Positions 8,383 to 16,606 of a stretch of 48,303 bases of DNA are shown here, piece by piece. The notes beneath the pieces were generated by a model. That model was not told the origin of the DNA, ran no database searches, and worked only from the letters and a program-made list of their open reading frames with translations. Position 1 is the first letter of the stretch. Every line of letters starts with the position of its first letter. A program made the position numbers and the translations under genes. Source of the stretch: Clostridia bacterium (lineage in GTDB: Bacteria; Bacillota; Clostridia; UBA1381; UBA9506); NCBI GenBank assembly GCA_017935435.1, contig JAGBHP010000045.1, forward strand, positions 1 to 48,303. The letters are read 5' to 3'.

Positions 8383-8715
8383 ATGCTTAATTTCTTTATT
8401 GACTGCATACTTTTGTTTCTTTTGTTTTATGCTTTAGTTTCCATTTCTGAAAAACTATTTGACTTAGCAAGTAAAAATCAAAATTGCAAAATTTCTTATG
8501 CTGTAATTAAACCCTTAGAAAGCGAGGATTTGGAATTTACCTTGCGCAAATCTGCTTCCTTATGCCTGAAAAACGGCTTTCCGCTTGTAATAGTTGATTT
8601 AGGTCTTTCAGATGACGCAAAATACATAATCGACGCACTTTCAAAGGAATTTTCAAATATTTTATTTGTATCGGGTGATGAATTTAGCGCCCAATCGTTT
8701 ATTCAAAAATCTTAG
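8383..8715 (+). CDS. Small membrane-anchored protein of unknown function
   Basis: About 110 residues. A strongly hydrophobic N-terminal segment (FFIDCILLFLLFYALVSI) should be one membrane helix, followed by a soluble cytoplasmic part with alternating beta-type and helical stretches (ISYAVIKPLESEDLEFTLR, FPLVIVDLGLSDDAKYII). I do not recognise the family. The ATG at 8383 sits 6 bp after GAGGTG (8371-8376) and is preferred over GTG 8374, which lies inside that ribosome binding site. It is the only plus-strand gene in the first 12 kb, and its 3' end overlaps the convergent queT gene by 17 bp. Confidence 0.65.
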   Translation: MLNFFIDCILLFLLFYALVSISEKLFDLASKNQNCKISYAVIKPLESEDLEFTLRKSASLCLKNGFPLVIVDLGLSDDAKYIIDALSKEFSNILFVSGDEFSAQSFIQKS

Positions 8716-9166
8716 GATGCTTTTTCATTAAGAAATAAAAAGGTATGCCCAAAGCTACGCACGAAAAAAGCTCGCCCACGCCGACTGTAAGTACATTAAG
8801 TAAAAGAGCAGGACTGTCGGGCACTACAAAATAAAGCATCGGTCCGATTATAAGCGCATTTGAAATAACCGGGCAAAGCGCAGCTAATACCGGCTTACTT
8901 TTAAAATATCTTGTGCCAAGAGCGCCCAATAATGTCGCAAAACTCCCTAAAACCACATCTAAAACTCCAAAGCCGCCCAAAAGGTTTGAAACCAGACACC
9001 CTATGGTAAGACCCCATATCGCAATAGGACTGAATATCGGGAGAATGGTTAATGCCTCAGATACTCTAAGCTGAACAGGGCCAAAGCTAATCGGTGCTAA
9101 AATAAGCGTAAGTGCTGCATATATAGCTGCTAAAATTGCAGCCTTTACCATTTTCTTAGTTGTCAT
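8699..9166 (-). CDS. queT: QueT-family queuosine-precursor ECF S component
   Basis: About 155 residues, five to six membrane segments. KAAILAAIYAALTLILAP and FGPVQLRVSEALTILP are characteristic of the QueT family, S components thought to import a precursor of the tRNA wobble base queuosine. The ATG at 9166 follows GGAAAC and overlaps the last 11 bp of mnmA, so translation is probably coupled. Its place behind mnmA links two different modifications of tRNA position 34. No preQ1 riboswitch is visible, as expected for an internal operon gene. A longer reading frame upstream has no ribosome binding site and duplicates mnmA sequence in another frame. Confidence 0.87.
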   Translation of the reverse strand: MTTKKMVKAAILAAIYAALTLILAPISFGPVQLRVSEALTILPIFSPIAIWGLTIGCLVSNLLGGFGVLDVVLGSFATLLGALGTRYFKSKPVLAALCPVISNALIIGPMLYFVVPDSPALLLNVLTVGVGELFSCVALGIPFYFLMKKHPKIFE

Positions 9167-10214
9167 TTTTTTGTTTCCTTTCCGCCTTTTTAATAATGCC
9201 GCCGCCCAAGAGAATATCCCCGTCATAAAACACAACAGACTGTCCTGCAGTTACTGCTCGAACAGGCTCAAAAAACTCAATTCGTGCCTCATTTTCTCCC
9301 AAAGGTAAAAATTTGCACTCACTTTTTTTTGCGCTATATCTCGTCTTGCACATAAAGCGTGCACCATTTTCAGGAAAAACACCCGACAAAAAGTTTAAAT
9401 TATCTGCTAAAAGTGCCACATAATACTCACTCCCTGCCGGTGATAAAGTAACAGTGTTTTCTTTAGCATCAATTTCCGTCACAAACATCGGTTTTCCAAA
9501 GGTCATTCCCAAACCCTTTCTTTGACCTATCGTAAAGCGGTACGCACCACTGTGCGAGCCGATTTTTTCGCCGTCATCATCTAAAAAATCGCCTGTTTTA
9601 TCGCAAAAACCGCAGTTTTTCTGCAAAAAGCCTATATAATCTCCGTCAGGAATAAAGCAAATATCCTGACTGTCAGGCTTGTTCGCAACAGGAATACCTT
9701 TATCTTTTGCGATTTGTCTAATTTCTTCTTTTGAAAATGCGCTTATCGGGAAAATAGTCCTTTTTAAAATCTCCTGATTGAGATTATAAAGCACATAAGA
9801 CTGGTCTTTTGCTGAATTATCCGCAGTTTTTAAGAAAAATTCGCCATTTTCTTCTACAATTTTTGCATAATGACCGCTTGCAATAAAATCAGCACCGTTT
9901 TCTAAAGCAAAATTCAAAAATGCGCCGAATTTTATTTTTTTATTGCACATAACGCAAGGGTTAGGCGTTCTGCCCGCTTTATATTCTGCGGCGAAATAAT
10001 CGATTATCTCTTTTTTAAAGCTTTCCCTTAAATCTAAAATAAGAAGCTCAATCCCAAGGTGGTCGCAGACTTTTTTTGCATCGGAAGACGTATCTTCATC
10101 GCCAAAGAGCATAAAATACACACCCGTAACGCTAAAGCCTTCATCTAAAAGCAGTGCCGCACTGACGGCAGAATCCACGCCGCCCGAAACTGCTACAAAA
10201 ACCTTCTTTTTCAT
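9156..10214 (-). CDS. mnmA: tRNA 2-thiouridylase MnmA
   Basis: 352 residues, normal for MnmA, which uses persulfide sulfur and ATP to make 2-thiouridine at position 34 of tRNA-Glu, -Gln and -Lys. Seen in sequence: the PP-loop SGGVDSA near the N-terminus, PNPCVMCNKKIKFG with the first catalytic Cys, SGHYAKI, KDQSYVLYNL and SQDICFIPDGDY with the second catalytic Cys, then RFTIGQRKGLG and the C-terminal beta-barrel. Start ATG 10214 lies 2 bp after the iscU stop. The order iscS-iscU-mnmA puts the sulfur donor directly upstream. Confidence 0.95.
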   Translation of the reverse strand: MKKKVFVAVSGGVDSAVSAALLLDEGFSVTGVYFMLFGDEDTSSDAKKVCDHLGIELLILDLRESFKKEIIDYFAAEYKAGRTPNPCVMCNKKIKFGAFLNFALENGADFIASGHYAKIVEENGEFFLKTADNSAKDQSYVLYNLNQEILKRTIFPISAFSKEEIRQIAKDKGIPVANKPDSQDICFIPDGDYIGFLQKNCGFCDKTGDFLDDDGEKIGSHSGAYRFTIGQRKGLGMTFGKPMFVTEIDAKENTVTLSPAGSEYYVALLADNLNFLSGVFPENGARFMCKTRYSAKKSECKFLPLGENEARIEFFEPVRAVTAGQSVVFYDGDILLGGGIIKKAERKQKNDN

Positions 10215-10216
10215 AA

Positions 10217-10648
10217 TTATTCGTGATGTGCCGAGCACGAGCCGCAGCAGCCGTCACATGATTTTTTTTGAAGCGGCTCTTTGCCGAGGCGTTTTAAATA
10301 ATCATTAATTGCAGCGGTGATTGCCTCTTCCGCTAAAACCGAGCAATGAACCTTAGCAGGCGGAAGACCGTCTAAAGCTTCCATAACGGCTTTATTTGTA
10401 AGTGTGAGCGCTTCCTCAACAGTTTTTCCCTTAACCATTTCGGTTGCCATTGAGCTTGTAGCAATTGCCGCACCGCAACCAAAGGTTTTAAACTTGCAGT
10501 CCACAATCACATTATCTTCAATTTTCATATATATCTTCATTATATCTCCGCATTTTGCATTACCAACCTGACCTACTGCATTTGCGTCTTCAATTTCTCC
10601 CACATTTCTCGGATTTGAAAAATGGTCCATTACTTTTTCGCTGTACAT
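10217..10648 (-). CDS. iscU: Iron-sulfur cluster scaffold IscU/NifU N-domain protein
   Basis: 143 residues. The NifU-like N-terminal domain starts YSEKVMDHFSNPRNVGEI and carries the three cluster-binding cysteines in NAKCGDIMKIYM, FKTFGCGAAIATSSM and AKVHCSVLAEEAI. It assembles Fe-S clusters from sulfur delivered by the cysteine desulfurase encoded just upstream. An unusual C-terminal tail (CDGCCGSCSAHHE) adds four cysteines and two histidines and could bind a further metal; similar short tails occur in Clostridia. It lies 21 bp after iscS and directly before mnmA. Confidence 0.94.
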   Translation of the reverse strand: MYSEKVMDHFSNPRNVGEIEDANAVGQVGNAKCGDIMKIYMKIEDNVIVDCKFKTFGCGAAIATSSMATEMVKGKTVEEALTLTNKAVMEALDGLPPAKVHCSVLAEEAITAAINDYLKRLGKEPLQKKSCDGCCGSCSAHHE

Positions 10649-10669
10649 AGTGATTCCTCCCGTTTTAAA

Positions 10670-11827
10670 TTATTTATTTACCTCTTCCCAAAGCGGCGAC
10701 ATCTGTCTTAATCTGTCAACGATTCCGCAGAGTGCCGAAACTGTTTTTTCCATTTCTTCTTCTGTTGTGTTTTCGCTCATTGAAAGGCGAAGTGAGCCGT
10801 GCGCAATTTCGTGCGGAAGCCCGATTGCAAGCAAAACGTGCGACGGGTCAAGCGAGCCTGACGTGCAGGCAGAGCCTGATGATGCCGCAATTCCTGCCAT
10901 ATCAAGTGATAATAAAAGTGCTTCACCTTCAATATACTGAAACGACATATTAATGTTACCTGCAAGTCTGTCGGTTTTATGTCCGTTTAAGCGAACATAA
11001 GGAATTTTTTCCAAAATACTTGCAATTGTTTTATCTCGAAGTTCCGCCATTTTAGCGGTTTTTCCGTTTATATCCTCAGTTGCAAGCTCTATTGCTTTTG
11101 CCATACCCACAATTGATGCAACATTTTCTGTTCCCGCTCTTTTAGTCCTTTCCTGAGCACCGCCGTGGATAAGATTTTCAATATTTATTCCACGTCTTAC
11201 ATATAAAACACCGATTCCCTTAGGTCCGCCGAATTTATGCGCAGACATTGAGAGCATATCTATATTCATTTCTTTTACGTTAATATCCATAAGACCGATT
11301 GCCTGCACTGCGTCTGTATGGAACAAAACGTTATGCTTTTTCGCAATTTCACCGATTTTTTCAATCGGCTCAATTGTGCCGATTTCGTTATTTGCGGTCA
11401 TAATTGTTATAAGACCTGTTTCCTCGGTTATTGCGTTTTCTAAATCGCTAAGACTGATTTTACCGTCAGAATCAACAGGAAGATAGGTAACCTTATAACC
11501 CTTTTTTTCCATAAACTGAAGCGTATGAAGCACCGCATGATGCTCGATAGCTGAGCTTATAATATGAGTTTTTGCAGAGCGTGCCATAACGCCCTTAATT
11601 GCCCAGTTGTCAGACTCTGAGCCACCTGCTGTAAAATAAATTTCGCCAGGGAGTGCGCCTATTCTTTCTGCAATAGTCTTTCTTGCTTCTTCTATTGCGG
11701 CACGACTTTTTCTTCCGATTTCATATATTGAAGATGCGTTACCGTATCCGCCAGTAAGATAAGGCATCATACTGTCTAACACCTCTTTTTTAAGCGGTGC
11801 GGTTGCGCTGTTGTCTAAATATATCAT
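10670..11827 (-). CDS. iscS: Cysteine desulfurase (IscS/NifS)
   Basis: 385 residues, a class V aminotransferase-fold enzyme that takes sulfur from cysteine as an enzyme-bound persulfide. MIYLDNSATAP marks the normal N-terminus. HTDAVQAIG, the PLP-lysine motif SAHKFGGPKGIGVLY, GTENVASIVGMA and the catalytic-Cys loop SSGSACTSGSLDPSHVL are all present. First gene of the iscS-iscU-mnmA-queT operon. A clear promoter lies at 11897-11925. No iscR-type regulator is adjacent. Confidence 0.95.
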   Translation of the reverse strand: MIYLDNSATAPLKKEVLDSMMPYLTGGYGNASSIYEIGRKSRAAIEEARKTIAERIGALPGEIYFTAGGSESDNWAIKGVMARSAKTHIISSAIEHHAVLHTLQFMEKKGYKVTYLPVDSDGKISLSDLENAITEETGLITIMTANNEIGTIEPIEKIGEIAKKHNVLFHTDAVQAIGLMDINVKEMNIDMLSMSAHKFGGPKGIGVLYVRRGINIENLIHGGAQERTKRAGTENVASIVGMAKAIELATEDINGKTAKMAELRDKTIASILEKIPYVRLNGHKTDRLAGNINMSFQYIEGEALLLSLDMAGIAASSGSACTSGSLDPSHVLLAIGLPHEIAHGSLRLSMSENTTEEEMEKTVSALCGIVDRLRQMSPLWEEVNK

Positions 11828-11896
11828 TTATTTGTGCCTCCTTAAAAAAACCTTTATCTTAAACAGTATTATTTGCTTATAAATTCACATTATAAT

Positions 11897-11925
11897 ATTA
11901 TATACCATTTTTAGTTATTTTTCAA
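11897..11925 (-). promoter_or_regulatory. Promoter of the iscS-iscU-mnmA-queT operon
   Basis: Reading the minus strand: TTGAAA (-35, 11920-11925), 17-bp spacer, TATAAT (-10, 11897-11902). The leader to the iscS start is about 65 nt and shows no obvious attenuator. Confidence 0.75.
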
Positions 11926-12049
11926 TTAAAATTTTAACCAAATTTATGTAAATTTATGTTGCCTGCTATATGTAAACAGACAAAAATTCACCGCAAAAAT
12001 TTTTCTGAGCTTAATTTTAGAAATATTTACAAGAAATTTCAAAAAAAAA

Positions 12050-12078
12050 TTTACATTTCATATTTTTTGTGATAAAAT
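12050..12078 (+). promoter_or_regulatory. Promoter of the glmM leader
   Basis: TTTACA (12050-12055), 17-bp spacer, TAAAAT (12073-12078). A transcript would start near 12085, giving a leader of about 160 nt before glmM. Confidence 0.7.
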
Positions 12079-12084
12079 ATTTGT

Positions 12085-12210
12085 TGGATTACTTTTTCTT
12101 GAGTAATCTTATGTGTGGATTTTGCTCAGGCCGTGGGAAGCCTGGGCTGTTTTGCTTACATTTGCGCAAAAATTTACTTTTTTGCAAAATGCTAAAATTT
12201 TAAAGCAAAA
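12085..12210 (+). ncRNA. Structured leader or small RNA upstream of glmM (unclassified)
   Basis: The expected transcript begins with a 7-bp hairpin (GATTACT 12087-12093 pairing with AGTAATC 12102-12108), then an 8-bp GC-rich hairpin (GCTCAGGC 12124-12131, loop CGTGGGAA, GCCTGGGC 12140-12147). A third weak pairing (TTTTGC near 12180 with GCAAAA near 12205) precedes the ribosome binding site. The GC-rich hairpin stands out in very AT-rich DNA. I could not match it to the glmS ribozyme, 6S, SRP, T-box or a riboswitch class I know. It may control glmM-glmS or be a separate small RNA. Confidence 0.45.
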
Positions 12211-12245
12211 TATGGTATAAAAATTTAATATTGGAGGTTTTTTGT

Positions 12246-13595
12246 GTGGGAAAACTTTTTGGAACAGACGGTGTACGCGGGGTTGCAAACCTTGAGCTTA
12301 CGCCTTCTCTTGCTATGGAAATAGGAAGAGCTGCGGCGTTAGTCTTAACTAAAGCAACAAAACATAAGCCTAAAATTCTCATAGGAAAAGATACGAGAAT
12401 TTCAGGTGATATGTTAGAATCTGCCCTTACCGCAGGGCTTTGCTCAATCGGCGCAAGCGTTGTGTCATTGGGCGTAATTCCAACTCCTGCTGTGGCTTTT
12501 TTAACAAGAAAATACGAGGCCGATGCAGGTATCGTTATCTCTGCTTCCCATAATTCAGCAGAATTTAACGGAATTAAAATTTTTAACTCAAACGGCTACA
12601 AGCTTTCAGATGAACTTGAAAATGAAATTGAAGATTTAATCGAAAGCAAAATGGAAGGGATTCCTCTTCCGACAGGAGATGCTGTTGGAACGCTTACAAA
12701 ATGCGATACAGCACTTTCTGACTACGTAGAATTTGCAAAAAGCACGATTGACTGCGACCTGTCAGGTATGAAAATTGCAATTGACTGTGCAAATGGCGCA
12801 AGCTACAAATCTGCAGTTAGGGTTATAGTAGACCTTGGTGCTGAAGCCTATGTGGTTTCAAATCACCCAAACGGCACAAACATTAACTTAAACTGTGGCT
12901 CTACGCATACTAAAGGTTTTGCCGAGTATGTAAAAAACATAAACGTTGATATTGGTCTTTCCTTTGACGGCGACGCTGACCGTTTGCTTGTTATTGACGA
13001 AAAGGGCAATTTAATCGACGGCGACAAAATTATGATGATATGCGCAAAATTCTTAAAAGAAAATAATCTTTTGGTAAAAGACACATTAGTTACTACTGTA
13101 ATGACAAATTTAGGCCTCGTTTTAGCTGCTAAAGAAAGCGGAATAAACATCGTGCAGACGCGCGTTGGTGACCGCTACGTTTTAGAAGAAATGCTAAAGA
13201 GCGGTTTTGTTATAGGCGGTGAGCAGTCGGGTCATATTATCTTTTTAGAGCATAACACGACAGGTGACGGACTTATTTCTGCACTTCAGCTTTTATCGAT
13301 ACTCAAAAAATCGGGCAAAAAGCTTTCAGAGCTTGCAGAAGTTTTTGTTCCTCTTCCTCAGGTAACTGTTAATGCAAAGGTAAAAAATGACAAAAAGGCG
13401 CTCATAGAAAGTGATGAAGTTATAAGAGGCGAAATTGCGGCACTCGAAGAAGAATTTAAAGACAGCGGAAGAGTTTTAATCCGCCCGTCGGGTACCGAGC
13501 CTTGCGTGCGTGTAATGATTGAAGGTCCTGATAACGCGACCATCCAAAAGCGTGCAAATTACTTAGCCACCCTCATTGAAGCAAGACTTAGCTAA
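12246..13595 (+). CDS. glmM: Phosphoglucosamine mutase GlmM
   Basis: 449 residues. It converts glucosamine-6-phosphate to glucosamine-1-phosphate for UDP-GlcNAc and cell-wall synthesis. KLFGTDGVRGVAN, the phosphoserine loop VISASHNSAEFNGIK, the Mg-binding DGDADR and the phosphate-binding RPSGTEPCVRVM are all present, in the usual order of the four alpha-D-phosphohexomutase domains. The GTG at 12246 is chosen because it follows GGAGG (12233-12237) by 8 bp; an upstream in-frame TTG would overlap the ribosome binding site. It is followed after 47 bp by glmS, so two consecutive pathway steps are together. Confidence 0.95.
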   Translation: MGKLFGTDGVRGVANLELTPSLAMEIGRAAALVLTKATKHKPKILIGKDTRISGDMLESALTAGLCSIGASVVSLGVIPTPAVAFLTRKYEADAGIVISASHNSAEFNGIKIFNSNGYKLSDELENEIEDLIESKMEGIPLPTGDAVGTLTKCDTALSDYVEFAKSTIDCDLSGMKIAIDCANGASYKSAVRVIVDLGAEAYVVSNHPNGTNINLNCGSTHTKGFAEYVKNINVDIGLSFDGDADRLLVIDEKGNLIDGDKIMMICAKFLKENNLLVKDTLVTTVMTNLGLVLAAKESGINIVQTRVGDRYVLEEMLKSGFVIGGEQSGHIIFLEHNTTGDGLISALQLLSILKKSGKKLSELAEVFVPLPQVTVNAKVKNDKKALIESDEVIRGEIAALEEEFKDSGRVLIRPSGTEPCVRVMIEGPDNATIQKRANYLATLIEARLS

Positions 13596-13642
13596 AGAAA
13601 ATTTTTCTGTTAATATTTAAGAAAAGAGGTTTAAATTTAATT

Positions 13643-15442
13643 ATGTGTGGAATAGTTGGATATATTGGTGAAAAGCAGGCTTCTCCCGTGCTTTTAGACG
13701 GCTTATCAAAGCTTGAATACAGAGGTTATGACTCAGCAGGCATTGCAGTTTATGACGGAAGTAAAATAAATATCGAAAAATCAAAAGGACGCTTAAAGGT
13801 TTTGTCCGATTTAATTGACGGCGGAAAAAAACTTAAAGGCACATGCGGAATTGGTCACACAAGATGGGCAACCCACGGTGAGCCGTCTGATGTTAACTCA
13901 CATCCGCATACAAATAAGGTTGGAAATATAGCAATTGTTCATAACGGTATTATCGAAAACTATATGAAGCTTAAAACATACCTTATTTCCAAAGGCTATG
14001 AGTTTGTTTCCGAAACCGATACCGAGGTTATCGCTCACCTTGCAGATTACTACTACAAGGGCGATATAATTGATACAGTTATTAAAATTATAAATAAGGT
14101 TGAGGGCTCTTATGCACTCGGTATAATTTCATCAGAACACCCCGATGAAATTATCGCAGTAAGAAAAGACAGCCCCTTAATTGTAGGCTTAGGAGATGGC
14201 GAAAATTACATTGCTTCCGATATTCCTGCAATACTTAAATACACAAAAAATGTTTATCTTATTGATGATAACGAAATAGCAGTTCTGAAAAAATCAGGTG
14301 TTACGCTCTATAACACAGATAAAGAAGTTATAGAAAAAGAAGTTTTTGAGGTTAACTGGGATATTCAAAGTGCTGAAAAAGGCGGATATGAGCACTTTAT
14401 GTTTAAAGAAATCATGGAAGAGCCGATAGGCATTGCAAACACAGTAAACCCGATTATCAAACAGGGATTAATTAAGTTTGACAAAATCCCCAAAAAGCTT
14501 CATATCGTAGCCTGCGGTTCTGCTTATCACGTTGGCGTTGTCGGAAAATATGTAATTGAAAAGCTTGCAAAAATTCCAGTTGAGGTTGATATCGCCTCCG
14601 AATACCGCTACCGTGACCCGCTTCTTACAGAAGACACTTTAGTTGTTATTATAAGCCAGTCGGGTGAAACGGCAGATACACTTGCCGCTCTTCGTGACTC
14701 TAAAAAGAGAGGCGCTAAAATCTTTGGTATCGTAAACGTTGTCGGAAGCTCCATTGCACGTGAATCTGACGAGGTTTTATATACTTTAGCAGGCCCTGAA
14801 ATCGCAGTTGCAACAACTAAAGCTTACAGTACTCAGCTTACTGCAATTTATCTTTTAGCCCTTTCACTTGCAAAGGCAAACGGAAACCTTTCTGCCGAAG
14901 AAGAAAAGGCATATTGCGACGAGCTTATGCGTCTTCCTGATTATGTAAGCGATATGATAAAACAAAAAGAAAAAATACAGTATTATGCATCAAGATTTTA
15001 TAACTCAAAGAGTGTGTTCTTTATAGGCAGAGGCTTAGATTATGCAATCTCTTTAGAAGGCTCTCTCAAGCTCAAGGAAATTTCATACATCCACTCTGAA
15101 GCATACGGTGCAGGCGAATTAAAGCATGGAACTATTTCCTTAATTGAAGACGGAACATTAGTTGTAGCTCTCGCAACTCAAGATGCACTCTATGAAAAAA
15201 CCATGAGCAATATTAAAGAAGTTAAAGCACGCGGTGCGGTTGTTCTTGCAATCACAGAAGACGGTCATTATAATATAGAAGAAACAAGCGATGCTGTTCT
15301 TTATATTCCTAAGACAAATCCGCTCTTTACACCGAGCCTTGCTGTAACGCTTCTGCAGCTTTTTGCATACTATGTTGCGTCATTAAAGGGCTGTGATATT
15401 GATAAACCCCGAAATCTCGCAAAATCTGTAACAGTAGAATAA
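13643..15442 (+). CDS. glmS: Glutamine-fructose-6-phosphate aminotransferase GlmS
   Basis: 599 residues, full length. Makes glucosamine-6-phosphate from fructose-6-phosphate and glutamine. MCGIVGYIGEKQ carries the N-terminal nucleophile Cys2 of the glutaminase domain; HTRWATHGEPSDVNSHPH and HNGIIENY follow. Two SIS isomerase domains (VACGSAYHVG, ISQSGETADTLAALRDSK, FIGRGLDYAISLEGSLKLKEISYIHSEAYGAGELKHG) and the C-terminal KPRNLAKSVTVE are intact. The 47-bp gap upstream is too short for a glmS ribozyme, so control must come from the glmM leader or another route such as the nearby RapZ homologue. Confidence 0.96.
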   Translation: MCGIVGYIGEKQASPVLLDGLSKLEYRGYDSAGIAVYDGSKINIEKSKGRLKVLSDLIDGGKKLKGTCGIGHTRWATHGEPSDVNSHPHTNKVGNIAIVHNGIIENYMKLKTYLISKGYEFVSETDTEVIAHLADYYYKGDIIDTVIKIINKVEGSYALGIISSEHPDEIIAVRKDSPLIVGLGDGENYIASDIPAILKYTKNVYLIDDNEIAVLKKSGVTLYNTDKEVIEKEVFEVNWDIQSAEKGGYEHFMFKEIMEEPIGIANTVNPIIKQGLIKFDKIPKKLHIVACGSAYHVGVVGKYVIEKLAKIPVEVDIASEYRYRDPLLTEDTLVVIISQSGETADTLAALRDSKKRGAKIFGIVNVVGSSIARESDEVLYTLAGPEIAVATTKAYSTQLTAIYLLALSLAKANGNLSAEEEKAYCDELMRLPDYVSDMIKQKEKIQYYASRFYNSKSVFFIGRGLDYAISLEGSLKLKEISYIHSEAYGAGELKHGTISLIEDGTLVVALATQDALYEKTMSNIKEVKARGAVVLAITEDGHYNIEETSDAVLYIPKTNPLFTPSLAVTLLQLFAYYVASLKGCDIDKPRNLAKSVTVE

Positions 15443-15462
15443 TTTTTTTAAAGGTGAGATAA

Positions 15463-15675
15463 ATGGAATTTAATTTTGACCACGAGCCTATGTGTCTATT
15501 TTGCGAAAAGGCTCACAAAATAGAGGGTTCTAATATGGTTATGTGCGAAAAAAAAGGCGCAGTAGACGCAGAATACTGCTGCAAAAAATTCAAATATAAC
15601 CTACTTGCAAGAATCCCGAAAAGAAGAGCAAGCATAGATTTTTCAAAATACTCAAAAGAAGATTTTGAGTTTTAG
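15463..15675 (+). CDS. Small cysteine-rich protein between glmS and rapZ
   Basis: 70 residues with five cysteines: CLFC at the N-terminus, one in VMCEKKG and a CC pair in AEYCCKKFKYN, a pattern that suggests a small zinc-binding fold. The C-terminal part (RIPKRRASIDFSKYSKEDFEF) is basic then acidic. Start ATG 15463 follows AAGGTGAG. It lies 20 bp after glmS and 40 bp before rapZ, so it is very likely co-transcribed with both. I do not recognise a characterised family; function unknown. Confidence 0.72.
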   Translation: MEFNFDHEPMCLFCEKAHKIEGSNMVMCEKKGAVDAEYCCKKFKYNLLARIPKRRASIDFSKYSKEDFEF

Positions 15676-15715
15676 TAAATACACATTTTAGCGTTTATAC
15701 TATGAGGAGGAAAAT

Positions 15716-16570
15716 ATGCAATTTATTATTGTAACAGGTATGTCAGGCGCAGGAAAATCTACCGTTGTGCATATCTTAGAGGACATCGGTTTTTATTGCG
15801 TCGATAATCTGCCGCCTAAGCTTATCTCTGATTTTCATATTTTGTGTCAGAATTCCAACGTCTTAAAGGATAAGGTTGCCTTTGTTGTCGATGCAAGAAG
15901 CGGTGAACCCGTAAAAGAGCTTGCAGGCGAAATTAAAAGCTTAAAATCGCAGGGGCAGAACGTAGAAGTTCTGTTTTTAGAAGCAAGCGACGAGGCAATT
16001 ATAAAAAGATATAAAGAAACAAGGCGCAAGCACCCCAATTCTACCGAAGGTCTGCTTGCAGACGGCATTTTAAAAGAGCGTGAACTGCTTTCTTCAATCC
16101 GCTCAGAGGCTGATTATATAATAGATACAAGCTCGCTTCTTTCAAGGCAGTTAAGAGAGCAAATTTTGGCGCTTTTTGAAACAAAAATCAAGTTTGAAAA
16201 CATAAACGTAAATGTTGTTTCTTTCGGCTTTAAGCGTGGTGTACCACTCGATGCCGACTTGGTTTTTGATGTGCGTTTTCTGCCAAATCCGTTCTACATT
16301 TCTGAGCTTAAAGAGCTTACAGGGCTTGACAAGCGTGTAAGCGGATACGTTTTAGACAGTGACCTTACCAAAACCTTCTTGGAAAAACTCTATGATATGA
16401 TTAAATTTCTTCTTCCTCTTTATATCAAAGAAGGTAAAAACCGTATCGTTATAGCAATCGGATGTACAGGTGGTAAGCACCGCTCGGTAACTGTCGCAGA
16501 AGAACTGGCAGGCTTTTTGAAAGAAAAAAATTATTATACTGTTGTAAAACATAGGGATATCGCACTATAA
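15716..16570 (+). CDS. rapZ: RapZ/YvcJ-type nucleotide-binding protein
   Basis: 284 residues, standard length. N-terminal P-loop kinase-like domain with GMSGAGKST (residues 8-16) and VDNLPPKL, a Walker-B-like VEVLFLEASDEAIIKRYKETRRKHP stretch, and the C-terminal RapZ domain with SFGFKRGVPLDADLVFDVRFLPNP and IAIGCTGGKHRSV. In E. coli RapZ senses glucosamine-6-phosphate and steers the small RNA pathway that controls GlmS; in Firmicutes the YvcJ homologue usually sits beside yvcK and whiA. Here it follows glmM-glmS instead. GGAGG precedes the ATG at 15716. Confidence 0.93.
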   Translation: MQFIIVTGMSGAGKSTVVHILEDIGFYCVDNLPPKLISDFHILCQNSNVLKDKVAFVVDARSGEPVKELAGEIKSLKSQGQNVEVLFLEASDEAIIKRYKETRRKHPNSTEGLLADGILKERELLSSIRSEADYIIDTSSLLSRQLREQILALFETKIKFENINVNVVSFGFKRGVPLDADLVFDVRFLPNPFYISELKELTGLDKRVSGYVLDSDLTKTFLEKLYDMIKFLLPLYIKEGKNRIVIAIGCTGGKHRSVTVAEELAGFLKEKNYYTVVKHRDIAL

Positions 16571-16606
16571 CCTATTGCCTGACGGCATAAACTAAAATAT
16601 TATAAC

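Noticed and set aside
12085-12210. 6S RNA, SRP RNA or a known riboswitch
   Set aside because: I could not find the conserved sequences of these classes, so only an unclassified structured leader is claimed.
13596-13642. glmS ribozyme upstream of glmS
   Set aside because: Only 47 bp separate glmM from glmS, far too short for the ribozyme core.
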